Shown piece by piece: positions 45,001 to 57,239 of a stretch of 64,000 nucleotides of DNA. Source of the DNA: Batillaria attramentaria (lineage: Eukaryota; Mollusca; Gastropoda; Batillariidae); NCBI GenBank assembly GCA_018292915.2, contig JACVVK020000467.1, forward strand, positions 387,501 to 451,500, read 5' to 3'. The position numbers and the translations under genes are program-made. Under the pieces are notes generated by a model. The model made no database searches, was not told where the DNA came from, and worked only from the letters and a program-made list of their open reading frames with translations. Position 1 is the stretch's first letter, and every line of letters starts with the position of its first letter.

Positions 45001-45411
45001 AAACTGAAGTTTAAAACCAAACTTTCGGAAACAGTTAACAACTTCTCCCTGCAGACATTGTTTACAAAAGAAAATCTATGATGCGCCATTTGCACGAAGC
45101 GGGCCTGTTTTCATCTCAGTCTATGAAACCTACCTGAATGATTAATCTCAGTTTTAAAAACCGAGTTTTCGCGTAAAGATGAGTTGTAAAACCAAGCTTC
45201 AGCTTTGGTGCAAAGAAACAATCCGGTTTGGTGCAAACGTCGCTCCATATAAAATAGGTCAATAGCCGCTCCAACTCGAAATTTTCTCATGACTTCTTTG
45301 GTATAGGGATGTATGTGAAATGTTTGTTGCATTGTCTGGGCAGTTTGTCGTGTTCATCTGTGAAACGTTTGCTCCAGTTCTAAGCGTTTTCTGATCATTT
45401 GCTTGCTCCAG

Positions 45412-45569
45412 ACTCCTATCAGTATCGCTATGCTGACACAGCTGTCTTGGCTCCCGATCAAGCTTCAGAAATGATCTCAGTAGCAGACGACTTCCCGTTT
45501 GGCGAATCTTTCGTTAGATTTGCGAGGTCTGTGTCTACTTCTCTTCAAGCCGAATGCATGTTGGTGTGA
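45412..45569 (+). CDS. Possible terminal exon, product unknown
   Basis: After an acceptor-like TTGCTTGCTCCAG, an open frame of 51 codons reads SYQYRYADTAVLAPDQASEM and ADDFPFGESFVRFARSVSTS to a TGA at 45567-45569. The related segment at 38590 preserves most of the protein sequence with conservative changes (GQ/GE, AK/AR), which hints at past coding constraint. No upstream exon could be found. It may be part of a transposon or of a lost gene. Confidence 0.28.
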
Positions 45570-45784
45570 AAATTAATGACAGTTCCAAAGTGGTTTCTAA
45601 ACAGGTTTTGTGTATTTTTGTCCGTGGAGCTAAAATGAAATGAAAACAAACTTCGATGTAACACTAAGGCGTAATTCGACGTAACACTAAGACAGAGCAA
45701 CTTCACCTACCATTACAATGGCAGTTAAAAATAAGAAAAACTGACAAGATATTAAAAGGCACTCAAAAGAACATTCTGAGGCTT

Positions 45785-45785
<1 letters not shown>

Positions 45786-45847
<62 letters not shown>
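45786..45847 (+). repeat. (CA)n microsatellite
   Basis: Over 60 bases of uninterrupted CA just downstream of the GPCR stop. Confidence 0.97.
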
Positions 45848-45848
<1 letters not shown>

Positions 45849-45923
45849 CTGAACACCTTCAACCTACATCTATTAGCTGTCCTCAAAAAGATGGACACGT
45901 CTTATGTTGATACTTTAGAAGTG

Positions 45924-46943
45924 TCACGATGTACCTGGAGGCACGCTTGGATGTATGGTTGCAGTCTGACGGCCAGTTATTGATGTGGATAGTGGAAAGA
46001 CACTAACGTTTGGTCCCAGCATATGTCTAGCTTGCTTCCTGAACTCCATCCCTGCCCAGATATACAAGATAAAGTTGATGGCGTGGTTCAAACACTTCAG
46101 AACTCTGGCAACGTCCCACCAGAAGACAAACTGCTTGTCTGACCACACGGGTCGGCCTATTAATCTTGCATATATCAGACCCACTTGCGTTGGAAGCATG
46201 AGCACAATAAAGGCAAAAGCCTCTGCTATGGTGGTGTAAGTCATCCGGGAAATCCTCTCGGTCACTTGAGCCGTGCTGACTTGGTGGGTCAACCGTTTTA
46301 ATTCCATCACTTTCCGGATGAGGAAGTAGTTACTGATGACCATGATGACTGAAGGCACATTAATGCCGATTGCGGTATTGAAGGTATCCACTGGTAATTG
46401 GGCAGTTTCTCTAAAGCTTTTACTCCAACCGCACTTCTTCTCGGAGCTGAAATCTTGCGTAACGAAAGGAATGTAGGAATTGCAGCCGACGCAAATAGTG
46501 ACGACACTGGCGACTATGATGTAGGCGACTTTGACTGTGCACGTTGCATGCATGCGTTCGAGCCGAAAAATAATAAGCACTCGATAGACAGTCAGGATCA
46601 CAAGCATGAAGGCTGACTGCCACCCCAACGCTTCTGTCGACCACAAGGAAAACGCGCACAGAGCCTTGAGCTGGTCCTGATATTTAAAAGCAAACGTATA
46701 TTTTGTCCATTTGCCCAAGCACAAGGTGATCATTATGAGGAGGTCAGTGGCGGTCAGTGTTTTAAAAAAAACGTGAGACGCCGAGTTGACATGCAGCCGG
46801 TGCAAGATTATCAGTGTCAGGGAATTGCCAACGATTCCTAAAGCCAAGACGAAGGGTCCAGCTATGATCCACAAGTATTTACTTCTGTCAGGCCACGGAT
46901 CTGCTGTAAAGTTGGATGGAAATGCATGATAATCTGCTTCCAT
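45924..46943 (-). CDS. Rhodopsin-like GPCR, single exon (copy 3)
   Basis: Complete 339-residue receptor, ATG at 46941-46943 (MEADYHAFPSNFTAD, sequon NFT). Compared with copies 1 and 2 it has SSEKKCGW instead of RRKRKC in the second extracellular loop, AEAFAFIVLMLPTQV in TM6 and RLIGRPVWSD in the third extracellular loop. It therefore belongs with copy 4 in a second sub-lineage. TM1 GNSLTLIILH, TM2 TATDLLIMI, TM3-end VYR and TM7 NFILYI are retained. It lacks the LINE 3' end that follows copies 1 and 2. Ligand unknown. Confidence 0.88.
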   Translation of the reverse strand: MEADYHAFPSNFTADPWPDRSKYLWIIAGPFVLALGIVGNSLTLIILHRLHVNSASHVFFKTLTATDLLIMITLCLGKWTKYTFAFKYQDQLKALCAFSLWSTEALGWQSAFMLVILTVYRVLIIFRLERMHATCTVKVAYIIVASVVTICVGCNSYIPFVTQDFSSEKKCGWSKSFRETAQLPVDTFNTAIGINVPSVIMVISNYFLIRKVMELKRLTHQVSTAQVTERISRMTYTTIAEAFAFIVLMLPTQVGLIYARLIGRPVWSDKQFVFWWDVARVLKCLNHAINFILYIWAGMEFRKQARHMLGPNVSVFPLSTSITGRQTATIHPSVPPGTS

Positions 46944-47252
46944 TGTACCTGGCTACTCCCTTCTACGCCTACAAGTATGAGACACAGAGAAGCACTTTCA
47001 ACTTGCAATTAGACGCTAGTTTTTGTCGGCGTCACTGCTTGCTGTAGTCAGAGTAACACAACTGCAAGAAAGGCGTCATCCGATGTGTTTATGTCATTTA
47101 TGCATTTACACGTAATCTGTGCGTTCTTCAGAATTATTTTTTTAAAGTTCCTACCTGGGATGTACAACATCAAAATGACGTCAGATCTGTAAAACTTGGT
47201 CAATATCAGTCTTAATCATGTCGGGAGGAAAATATCAATCCGTCAGTCACTC

Positions 47253-50000
47253 TCTGGGGCACAGAGTCTTTCAGTGGAAAGTACCTCTGTGCTAGCACTC
47301 TCTGGGGCACAGAGTCTTTCAGTGGAAAGTACCTCTGTGCACAGTGGGGAAATGGCGCTCACTGCGCTACCGTGACGGGCCTAAATTGTCTCGGTGCTCT
47401 CAAACACAAGGTCGCGCACTATGTCATCCTTGACCAGCTTTGAACCCAGAGGGATCCTCAATGGCGCAAGTGATGGCAGGCTGTCTTCAGAGTGAAAGTA
47501 GGCGTGTTTCTGAATCAGAGACATTCATAACATGTCTCTGTCTGAATGGACAGATCTATTATTACATTCAGTCTTAGAGCACGGGTGTGTATGCTTTTGT
47601 AATCGTCTCTTATTCCACCACAAGGCAGGTACGTGATCGTCTGCACCGTGCAATAATATTTGCCTGTAGAGTGCAACACCCTTGCCTGTCAGAGTGCAAC
47701 CCCTTTGTTATGTATTTCTCTGATTCAGAAACACGCCTACTTTCACTCTGAAGACAGCCTGCCATCACTTGCGCCACTGAGGATCCCTCTGGGTTCAAAG
47801 CTGGTCAAGGATGACATAGTGCGCGACCTTGTGTTTGAGAGCACCGAGACAATTTAGGCCCGTCACGGTAGCGCAGTGAGCGCCATTTCCCCACCGTGCA
47901 CAGAGGTACCTCCACTGTGCCCCAGAGAGTGCACCCTTGCCTGTCAGAGTGCAACCCCTTTGCCGTTTACTCACATCCTGTTGGATTAGTGTACCACGTA
48001 AACAGTGCCATCAAAGCGCAACAATAATTGTCCGCTGGCAAATATTTTGCCCAAACGAAAAGTGGTCGGATATTCAAGACTTCGTTTCAAATCGAATCAT
48101 ATGACACACAAGTCTCTGCTTTTCTAAAAAAAATTCGCCATTTTTAAAAATGGCGCTGGGTGTAAGCAGTCACATTTTCACGCCCCGCCAAAAAGGGACT
48201 GCACTCTGAAGTCTACTGTGCTAGACTCCAGAGTGCAGTCCCTTTTCGGCGGGGCGTGAAAATGTGACTGCTTACACCCAGCGCCATTTTTAAAAATGGC
48301 GATTTTTTTTTTTAGAAAAGCAGAGACTTGTGTGTCATATGATTCGATCTGAAACGAACTCTTGAATATCCGACCACTTTTCGTTTGGGCAAAATCTTTG
48401 CCAGCGGACAATTATTGTTGCGCTTTGATGGCACTGTTTACGTGGTACACTGATCCAACAGGATGTGTGTAAACGGCAAGGGGGTTGCACTCTGACAGGC
48501 AAGGGTGTTGCACTCTACAGGCAAGTATTATTGCACGGTGCAGACGATCACGTACCTGCCTTGTGGTGGAATAAGAGACGATTACAAAAGCATACACACC
48601 CGTGTTCTAGGACTGAATGTAATAATAGATCTGTCCATTCAGACAGAGACATGTTATGTATTTCTCTGATTCAGAAACACGCCTACTTTCACTCTGAAGA
48701 CAGCCTGCCATCACTTGCGCCACTGAGGATCCCTCTGGGTTCAAAGCTGGTCAAGGATGACATAGTGCGCGACCTTGTGTTTGAGAGCACCGAGACAATT
48801 TAGGCCCGTCACGGTAGCGCAGTGAGCGCCATTTCCCCACCGTGCACAGAGATACTTCCACTGTGCCCCAGAGAGTGCACCCTTGCCTGTCAGAGTGCAA
48901 CCCCCTTGCCGTTTACTCACATCCTGTTGGATCAGTGTACCACGTAAACAGTGCCATCAAAGCGCAACAATAATTGTCTGCTGGCAAAGATTTTGCCCAA
49001 ACGAAAAGTGGTCGGGTTTTTAACACTTCGTTTCAAATCGAATCATATGACACACAAGTCTCTGCTTTTCTAAAAAAAAATTCGCCATTTTTGAAAATGG
49101 CGCTGGGTGTAAGCAGTCACATTTTCACGCCCCGCCGAAAAGGGACTGCACTCTGGAGTCTACCGTGACGGGCCTAAATTGTCTCGGTGTTCTCCAACAC
49201 AAGGTCGCGCACTATGTCATCCTTGACCAGCTTTGAACCCAGAGGGATCCTCAATGGCGCAAGTGATGGCACGCTGTCTTCAGAGTGAAAGTAGGCGTGT
49301 TTCTGAATCAGAGACATACATAACATGTCTCTGTCTGAATGGACAGATCTATTATTACATTCAGTCCTAGAGCACGGGTGTGTATGCTTTTGTAATCGTC
49401 ATTTATTCCACCACAAGGCAGGTACGTGATCGTCTGCACCGTGCAATAATACTTGCCTGTAGAGTGCAACGCCTTTGCCTGTCAGAGTGCAACCCCTTTG
49501 CCGTTCACTCACATCCTGTTGGATCAGTGTACCACGTAAACAGTGCCATCAAAGCGCAACAATAATTGTCCGCTGGCAAAGATTTTGCCCAAACGAAAAG
49601 TGGTCGGATATTCAACACTTCGTTTTAAATCGAATCATATGACGCACAAGTCTTCGCTTTTCTAAAAAAATTTCGCCATTTTTGAAAATGGCGCTGGGTG
49701 TAAGCAGTCACATTTTCACGCCCCGCCGAAAAGGGACTGCACTCTGGAGTCTACTGTGCTAGACTCCAGAGTGCCATCAAAGCGCAACAATAATTGTCCG
49801 CTGGCAAAGATTTTGCCCAAACGAAAAGTGGTCGGATATTCAAGACTTCGTTTCAAATCGAATCATATGACACACAAGTCTTCGCTTTTCTAAAAAATAA
49901 AAAAAAATTAAAAAAAATCGCCATTTTTAAAAATGGCGCTGGCTGTAAGCAGTCACATTTTCACGATCCGCCGAAAAGGGACTGCACTCTGGAGTCTATC
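47253..50000. repeat. Array of direct and inverted family A elements
   Basis: At least six partial or full copies of the 667-bp element lie head-to-tail and tail-to-tail. The sharpest palindrome has arms 47931-48214 and 48228-48510 with a 13-base spacer. Direct copies of one segment occur at 47705-47930 and 48655-48880. Short ORF-like stretches are the same non-coding sequence repeated. Confidence 0.85.
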
Positions 50001-50046
50001 CGTCAATTACTTTTAATCATCCCAAAGAGGGGAAATTCAGATGGAG

Positions 50047-50051
<5 letters not shown>

Positions 50052-50091
<40 letters not shown>

Positions 50092-50092
50092 G
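50052..50092 (+). repeat. (CA)n microsatellite
   Basis: About 40 bases of CA followed by a SINE tail fragment (50235-50308). Confidence 0.95.
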
Positions 50093-50396
50093 TGGGTTGT
50101 TGTCAGTTGCTGTTTTTCTTTCTCTCTTCAAGTGTGTAAGACCTATCAAAGACAATATTAGACCCGTCACGCTATAGCGGATCTAGAATCTTTGGGGAGG
50201 AGGGGAGGGGGAGAGAGAGAGTGGGTGAGTGGGTGGGTGTTTGAAGGTTTAACGTCCTTTTCCACCACATGCGGGTGATATCAACGACGAGGCAACGATG
50301 AAAAAGCCAGCACACACACAACTGAACACCCTCAACCTACATCTATTAGCTGTCCTCAAAAAGATGGACACGTCTTATGTTGATACTTTGGAAGTG

Positions 50397-51412
50397 TCAC
50401 GATGTACCTGGAGGCACGCTTGGATGCATGATTGCAGTCTGACGGCCAGTTATTGATGTGGATAGTGGAAAGACACTAACGTTTCGTCCCAGCATATGTC
50501 TAGCCTGCTTCCTGAACTCCACCCCTGCCCAGATATACAAGATAAAGTTGATGGCGTGGTTCAAACACTTCAGAACTCTGGCAACGTCCCACCAGAAGAC
50601 AAACTGCTTGTTTGACCACACGGTTTGGCCTATTACTCTTGCATATATCAGACCCACTTGCGTTGGAAGCATGAGCACAATAAAGGCAAAAGCCTCTGCT
50701 ATGGTGGTGTAAGTCATCCGGGAAATCCTCTCGGTCACTTGAGCCGTGCTGACTTGGTGGGTCAACCGTTTTATTTCCATCACTTTCCGGATGAGGAAGT
50801 AGTTACTGATGACCATGATGACTGAAGGCACATTAATGCCGATTGCGGTATTGAAGGTATCCACTGGTAATTGGGCAGTTTCTCTAAAGCTTTTACTCCA
50901 ACCGCACTTCTTCTCGGAGCTGAAATCTTGCGTAACGAAAGGAATGTAGGAATTGCAGCCGACGCAAATAGTGACGACACTGGCGACTATGATGTAGGCG
51001 ACTTTGACTGTGCACGGTGCATGCATGCGTTCGAGCCGAAAAATAATAAGCACTTTATAGACAGGATCACAAGCATGAAGGCTGACTGCCACCCCAACGC
51101 TTCTATCGACCACAAATAAAACGCGCACAGAGCCTTGAGCTGGTCCTGATATTTAAAAGCAAACGTATATTTTGTCCATTTGCCCAAGCACAAGGTGATC
51201 ATTATGAGGAGGTCAGTGGCGGTCAGTGCTTTAAAAAACACGTGAGACGCCGAGTTGACATGCAGCCGGTGCACGATTATCAGTGTCAGGGAATTGCCAA
51301 CGATTCCTAAAGCCAAGATGAAGGGTCCAGCTATGATCCACAAGTATTTACTTCTGTCAGGCCACGGATCTGCTGTAAAGTTGGATGGAAGTGCACGATA
51401 ATCTGCTTCCAT
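50397..51412 (-). pseudogene. Rhodopsin-like GPCR, frameshifted (copy 4)
   Basis: Sequence is nearly identical to copy 3 throughout, from MEADYRALPSNFTAD (ATG at 51410-51412) to the shared C-terminus HPSVPPGTS. A four-base loss near 51062 (ATAGACAGTCAGG in copy 3 corresponds to ATAGACAGG here) shifts the frame within TM3, after AFMLVIL, and the first frame stops at 50987. The remaining TM4-TM7 frame is open from 51128 to 50397. The translated product would have only three helices. Either a recent pseudogene or a sequencing error; the rest of the frame shows no decay. Confidence 0.85.
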
Positions 51413-51774
51413 TGTACCTGGCTACTCCCTTCTACGCCTACAAGTATGAGACACAGAGAAGCACTTTCAACTTGCAATTAGACGCTAGTTTTTGTCGGCG
51501 TTACTGCTTGCTGTAGTCAGAGTAACACAACTGCAAGAAAGGCGTCACCCGATGTGTTTAGTCATTTATGCAATTACACGTAATCTGTGCGTTCTTTAGA
51601 ATTATTTTTTAAAAGTTCCTACCTGGGATGTACAACATCAAATGACGTGGTCTTTTATGAAATGAAAAACTTTCCCGCGTTATGAACTTCCTTCTTCTGG
51701 CCGCCATTTACAGCTCCTTCGAAAAGACTTCTTCCTTCATTTCTGTAATGCTGTACTGCGCCACGCGACATATA

Positions 51775-51779
<5 letters not shown>

Positions 51780-51810
<31 letters not shown>
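51780..51810 (+). repeat. (GT)n microsatellite
   Basis: GT run directly before the GPCR remnant at 51811. Confidence 0.95.
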
Positions 51811-51811
<1 letters not shown>

Positions 51812-52010
51812 CAAGCAGTTTGTCTTCTGGTGGGACGAGGCCAAAATTCTTAAGTGTTTGAAGACTTTATCTTGTATATCTGGGCAGGGCAGGAAGCAGG
51901 CTAGACATATGATGTGACGAAACGTTAGTGTCTTTCCACTATCCACACCAATAACTGGCCGTCAAACTGCAACCATGGATCCAAGCGTGCCTCCACGCGT
52001 CTTTGCAGTC
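51811..52010 (+). pseudogene. GPCR C-terminal remnant, opposite strand
   Basis: The plus strand reads DKQFVFWWDEAKILKCLK, then with indels RKQARHM, NVSVFPLSTPITGRQ and PSVPPR, matching the TM7/C-tail region of the GPCRs on the other strand. Heavily decayed. Confidence 0.75.
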
Positions 52011-52224
52011 GGACCGTTAGTAAACCAAGAAACCGAGAATACTCCGGTTTCTTGCATTATGTTCAGAATGGAATGCACTTTATTTTTGCTTCAAACAATA
52101 TTGTTCTAACTTTTACCGATTTTGAGATATTTAGGTATAAATGATGGTAGATTACTTTATTCCGAGTGTATCTATTGTTTTCATTTCATTTAAGTTCGCC
52201 AACAGCGATTGATGGGGTAGCCCT

Positions 52225-52300
52225 GCATGTATCTTGACACTGATAATCTTGCACAAGCTGCATGTCAGCTCGGCGTCTCACGTGTTTTTTATGTTGTTTC
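52225..52300 (+). pseudogene. GPCR TM1-TM2 remnant
   Basis: Reads TLIILHKLHVSSASHVFF, equivalent to the TM1 end and first intracellular loop of the intact copies. It lies about 220 bases after the C-terminal remnant and in the same orientation, so the order is not that of a single gene. Confidence 0.65.
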
Positions 52301-52354
52301 CATGTGTTCGTATGTGTGTGCGTGCGGTGTGTGTGTGTGTGTGTGTGAATTGTG

Positions 52355-53130
52355 TCCAGGCCCGTTTCTTCGAAAATACTCAACCGAATGGCTTCAAATT
52401 TGGGGTATCCAAATATATCAAAATGTTACATTAGACGAACCAAGCGTGTGATGATTGCTTAAGTGATTTGGGAGTTATCGCCCTTTTGAGACAAGTTGGT
52501 TGTCTTTCGTTTACAGTTTAATATTTATTTAAATCACTCAATTTTTGGGCAGTAGATAGCTTGAATACGGACTCTGAACAGAGTCACTACTAGAAAATGG
52601 TCGCTCTTATAGTTTTCATGTAAACCGAACCTGAGTTGACATTGCATGTGAACCCAGTTCAGATGCCTGTATCTCCGAAAAATACTGAACCGATCGATTT
52701 CAAATTTGGGGTTTCTAAATGAATCAAGATTGTTAAATAGAAGGCCGGATCCAGGAACGATTGCACACATGATTTGCGAGTTATTGCCCTTTTCAGAAAT
52801 AGTGGCTTTCTGGCGTTTGAAGGCGTAATATTTACCTAAATCACTCCATGTTTTGGACATAGATAGCATGAATACGGACTCTTAACTGAGTGAAGTTTGG
52901 AGGTTGTCGCTTTTATACTTTTGGCGTAAGCCGTACCTGATGAAAGTGCTGGTGAACCCATTTTAGATCTCAAAATCGCTCCTACTATATATATAGATAA
53001 TGTGTCTGGGGTGCCATAAAAAATATATTGAAAAATTAGAAAAATTCTTTGCAGCCGTTATCGTCAGTTGACTCGAAACGTTGTACTCAAAGCACATTTC
53101 CTCCACAAGCCACACGCCTCACAAACATCG
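52355..53130 (-). repeat. Dispersed repeat C, inverted copy
   Basis: Reverse complement of 15385-16165 with small differences; abuts repeat B copy 2. Confidence 0.8.
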
Positions 53131-53505
53131 AAGAACAAGGAGGAACGGCCCCGTCCTACAAAGTTGTTTCTCCAAACTTCATTTTATTTTGTCTGTTTTG
53201 TTGTCGGTTCTCCCCTCTCCAAGTTCTACCAATGACACTAGATCCTCTACGACCTCGACCGATTAGCCACGTGACTGGGGGTGGGGCCGGGTGGGGGAAG
53301 AAGGGAGAGAGAGAGAGGCAGAGAGAGAGGGTGGGTGGGTGGGTGTTTAGGAGTTTAACGCCCTTTTCCCCCACATAAGGGTGATATCAAAGACGGGGCA
53401 ACGAGAAAAAGGCCAGCACAAATATTTGGCCCCAGCGGCCGGGATTCGAACTCTCGGCCCAAGCATTGAAAGTCCAACGCTCTACCATTCGGCCACCCTG
53501 GCTCC

Positions 53506-53539
<34 letters not shown>

Positions 53540-54505
53540 GTCAGTTCCGTGAACTAAACATTTGACGTCAGCCTCAGGCAGGTCGTCATACAGAGAGAGA
53601 GAGAGAGAGAGAGAGATGACGTCAATTCCGTGAACTAAACTTTTGACGTCAGCCTCTAGCACTGAGATCGTCTGAGGATGCTTGTTCATGTCTTGTGATT
53701 TCCCTGTTGGCTTTGTGACTTCTCCGACTGAATTATTTTTCACATGAAATCTGGAAGATCTAGAGGGCTGATGAAATGTCGGAAGCAGTGACGATACTTG
53801 CAGATTTTGTCTGTGAACCAAACATTTGACGTCAGCCTCACGCTGCTCGTCTGACAGATGCTACTTCTTCATATCTTGTGATTTCCTTGTTGCTTTTGTG
53901 ACTTCCGTGACTGAATTAATTTTGACATAAAATCTGGAAGATCTAGAGAGCTGATGAAACGTGGACTTAAGTGCCTTGAATTGTACTTACGAAATTGCAA
54001 TATTGGAACTTTTTTGACCGGCGCTTTTCGCAGAAACATGAAAAAATGTGTTTCTCTAAAAGCTCTGTTATTCTGAATACTAAAGACATAATAGTGCAGT
54101 AGTTCACGTCAGATGTGCAGTTGGCACAAGTGACAAAAAATACCGGAATGATGAATAATTTGAAGGAGTCTTTTAATAGATATTTGGCCTTATATGCAAA
54201 CCACCCCTACCTCGGAAACATTTTTCTTACACAAAACCTGTCAGAGCTACAGAGCCGTGCTACGAAAACAGGCAGTATAATTGGATGATCTTCGCAATTT
54301 CAGAAAATGAAGCCATTTGAACATTTTTTTCGAAAAAATTCGTAACATGACCTTTTTTCTTTTTTAAACCGGCGATAACTCCTTTGAAAATGCCGCAGGA
54401 TAAAATTCGTGAAAGGTAGGTCTGGAGAAGGTGAATTCCCATTTTATATCAAAGTAAAAAGGCCTCCAACGAGGTGGTTTAGGAGATAGCCATCATTACA
54501 TAGAT
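53127..54505. repeat. Composite repeat B, copy 2
   Basis: Same order as copy 1 including the SINE (53330-53507) and the GACGTCA-bearing tandem units. It ends early at CATCATTACAT and is followed by short inverted pieces of the same repeat (54507-54627). Confidence 0.8.
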
Positions 54506-54627
54506 TTCATGTGAAAAATAATTCAGTAGGAGAAGTCATAAAGCCAACAGGGAAATCACAAGACATGAACAAGCATCCTCAGACGTAACCCCAGTCACGT
54601 GGCTAATCGGTCGAGGTCGTACCTCTA

Positions 54628-55145
54628 GTCACAGTTCCTAACTCAGGATTTTGGGCGAAGTGTGATGCGTGTTGGCTACACGATTGAAATTGTGATGGTT
54701 ACGTGCTTTGACCCCATAATATTGAGGGCAAATTGCATTTCGAGGCTGGCGAGTGGCGCTATTTAAGCCTAGACGCCAAAAATCGTTTTCGAACATTGAC
54801 CTTCGTTTCGAATCTATCACCAAAGACCACGCCCCTTTCTCTCCATATACGGCACAACACCGTGAATGGGACAACCGATTCAAAATGCAAATGGCTGCAT
54901 GTTTGCAACCTTTCGGAGCTGCATGTCTGTTTTCTATGGAAAATGGAGTACTATATATGCATCGTTGACGTTTCCAAGAAATGTTTGCATCCTCTACAAC
55001 GACGTGGTACGTGATTGTGTCATTGTTGGCTTATTTAGCGTAAGCAGTAGTAGATAATTAACTTCTTTTCTGTGAAGCGGAACCGATACGTTGTAAACTG
55101 TGTGGCAGTCCGCACAAATCGACTTCTGTTACGCGTATCATAGTT
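54628..55145. other. Unique-looking non-coding interval
   Basis: No gene supported. A TATA-like ACTATATATGC lies at 54951. Confidence 0.4.
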
Positions 55146-55146
55146 G

Positions 55147-55760
55147 ACAAGGAGGAAATGCCCCGTCCTACAAAGTTGTTTCTCCAGGAGGAGTCTTTTA
55201 ATAGATATTTGGCCTTATATGCAAACCACCCCTACCTCGGAAACATTTTTCTTACACAAAACCTGTCAGAGCTACAGAGCTGTGCTACGAAAACAGGCAG
55301 TATAATTGGATGATCTTCGCAATTTCAGAAAATGAAGCCATTTGAACATTTTTTTCGAAAAAATTCGTAACATGACCTTTTTTCTTTTTTAAACCGGCGA
55401 TAACTCCTTTGAAAATGCCGCAGGATAAAATTCGTGAAAGGTAGGTCTGGAGAAGGTGAATTCCCATTTTATATCAAAGTAAAAAGGCCTCCAACGAGGT
55501 GGTTTAGGAGATAGCCATCATTACATCCGTCCACACACACACACACACACACACGTCAACTCCCGCCAAAAAGAACGCAGCAGCATAGTGTGCACGTCGA
55601 GTGTCTATGACGCAGATTTCGTTACGTCACTGTGTGCGTGAAAGTAAGTATTGTGTGGAGAAACGTCACAGTCTTGTTTTGTATCACTGAAACTTGCTGC
55701 TGCGCGTAGCAAAATCTGCCCCGTCTCATAAAGTTGTTTCTCTATAGAGAAACAACTTAA
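55147..55760. repeat. Composite repeat B, copy 3 (internal deletion)
   Basis: The left terminus joins directly to the AGTCTTTTAATAGATATTTG segment, so the SINE and tandem units are missing. Ends GTTGTTTCTCTATAGAGAAAC. Confidence 0.8.
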
Positions 55761-56014
55761 ACAAGGAGGAACGGCCCCGTCCTACAAAGTTGTTTCTCCA
55801 AATTTCATTTTATTTTGTCTGTTTTGTTGTTATTGTTGCCGGTTCTCCCCTCTCCATGTTCTACCAATGACACTAGATCCTCTACGACCTCGACTGATTA
55901 GTCACGTGACTGGGGGTGGGGCCGGGTGGGGGGAGAGTTAGTTAGTTAGTTATTTAGAGCTTAACGCCGCGCAAGCAACAAAGGCTAATTCGCGGCTACG
56001 GGTGGGGGGAGAGC

Positions 56015-56047
<33 letters not shown>

Positions 56048-56210
56048 TGGGTGTTTAGGAGTTTAACGTCCTTTTCCACCACGTAAGGGTGATATCAAAG
56101 ACGGGGCAACGAGAGAAAGGCCAGCACAAATATTTGGCCCAAGCCGGGATTCGAACTCTCGACCCGAGCATTGAAAGTCCAACGCTCTACCATTCGGCTA
56201 CCCTGGCTCC

Positions 56211-56246
<36 letters not shown>

Positions 56247-57196
56247 GTCAGTTCCGTGAACTAAACATTTGACGTCAGCCTCAGGCAGGTCGTCATACAC
56301 AGACGGAGAGATGACGTCAGTTCCGCGAACTAAACATTTTGACGTCAGCCTCTAGCACTGCGATCGTCTGAGGAAGCTTGTTTATGTCTTGTGATTTCCC
56401 TGTTGGCTTTGTGGCTTCCCCGATTGAATAATTTTCACATGAAATCTGGAAGATCTAGAGGGCTAGTGAAATGTCGGAGGCAGTGACGATACTTGCTTAT
56501 TTTGTCTGGGAACTAAGCGTTTGACGTCAGCTTCACACTGGTGGTATGACAGATGATGCTTGTGCATGTCTTGTAATTTCCCTTTTGCTTTTGTGACTTC
56601 CCTGGCTGAATGAATTTTTACATAAAATCTGGAAGATCTAGAGGGCTGGTGAAACATGGACTAGAATACCTTGTATTGTACTTATGAAATCGAAAATTTG
56701 GAACTCTTTTGACCGGTGCTTTTCGCAGAAACTTGAAAAAGTTATGTTTATCTAAAAGTTCAGTTATTCTAAATGCTAAAGCTATAATAGTGCAGTAGTT
56801 CCTGTCATATGTGCAGTTGTCACACTAGACAAAAACGCCGGGATGATAAGTAATTTGCAGTAGTCTTTTCATAGATATTTGATCTTATGTGCAAACCACC
56901 CCTACCTCGAAAATATTTTTTTTACACAAAACCAGTCAGAGCTACAGAGGTGTAGCACGAATACAGGCAGTGTGATTGGGTGAACTTCCAAAGTCTAGAA
57001 AATGAAGGAATTTGAACAACTTTTTCGAAAAAATTCGTAACACGACCGATTTTTTAAAATCGGCGATAACTCTTCTGAAAATGCGGCAGGCTAAAAATCG
57101 TGAAAGGTAGGTCTGGAGAAGGTGATTTCCCATTTTATCTCAAAGTAAAAAGGCCTCCATCGAGGTGGTTTAGGAGATAGCCATCATTACATCCGT

Positions 57197-57239
<43 letters not shown>

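Noticed and set aside
45783..45983. His/Thr-repeat protein (and similar frames at 10914, 42124, 44137, 50040)
   Set aside because: Translated CA/GT microsatellites.
47600..50177. Family of small conserved proteins (frames beginning MYAFVIV, MSAGKDFAQ)
   Set aside because: They recur only because the family A element is repeated. Frames are short and appear on both strands of the same sequence, and the founder copy is non-coding.
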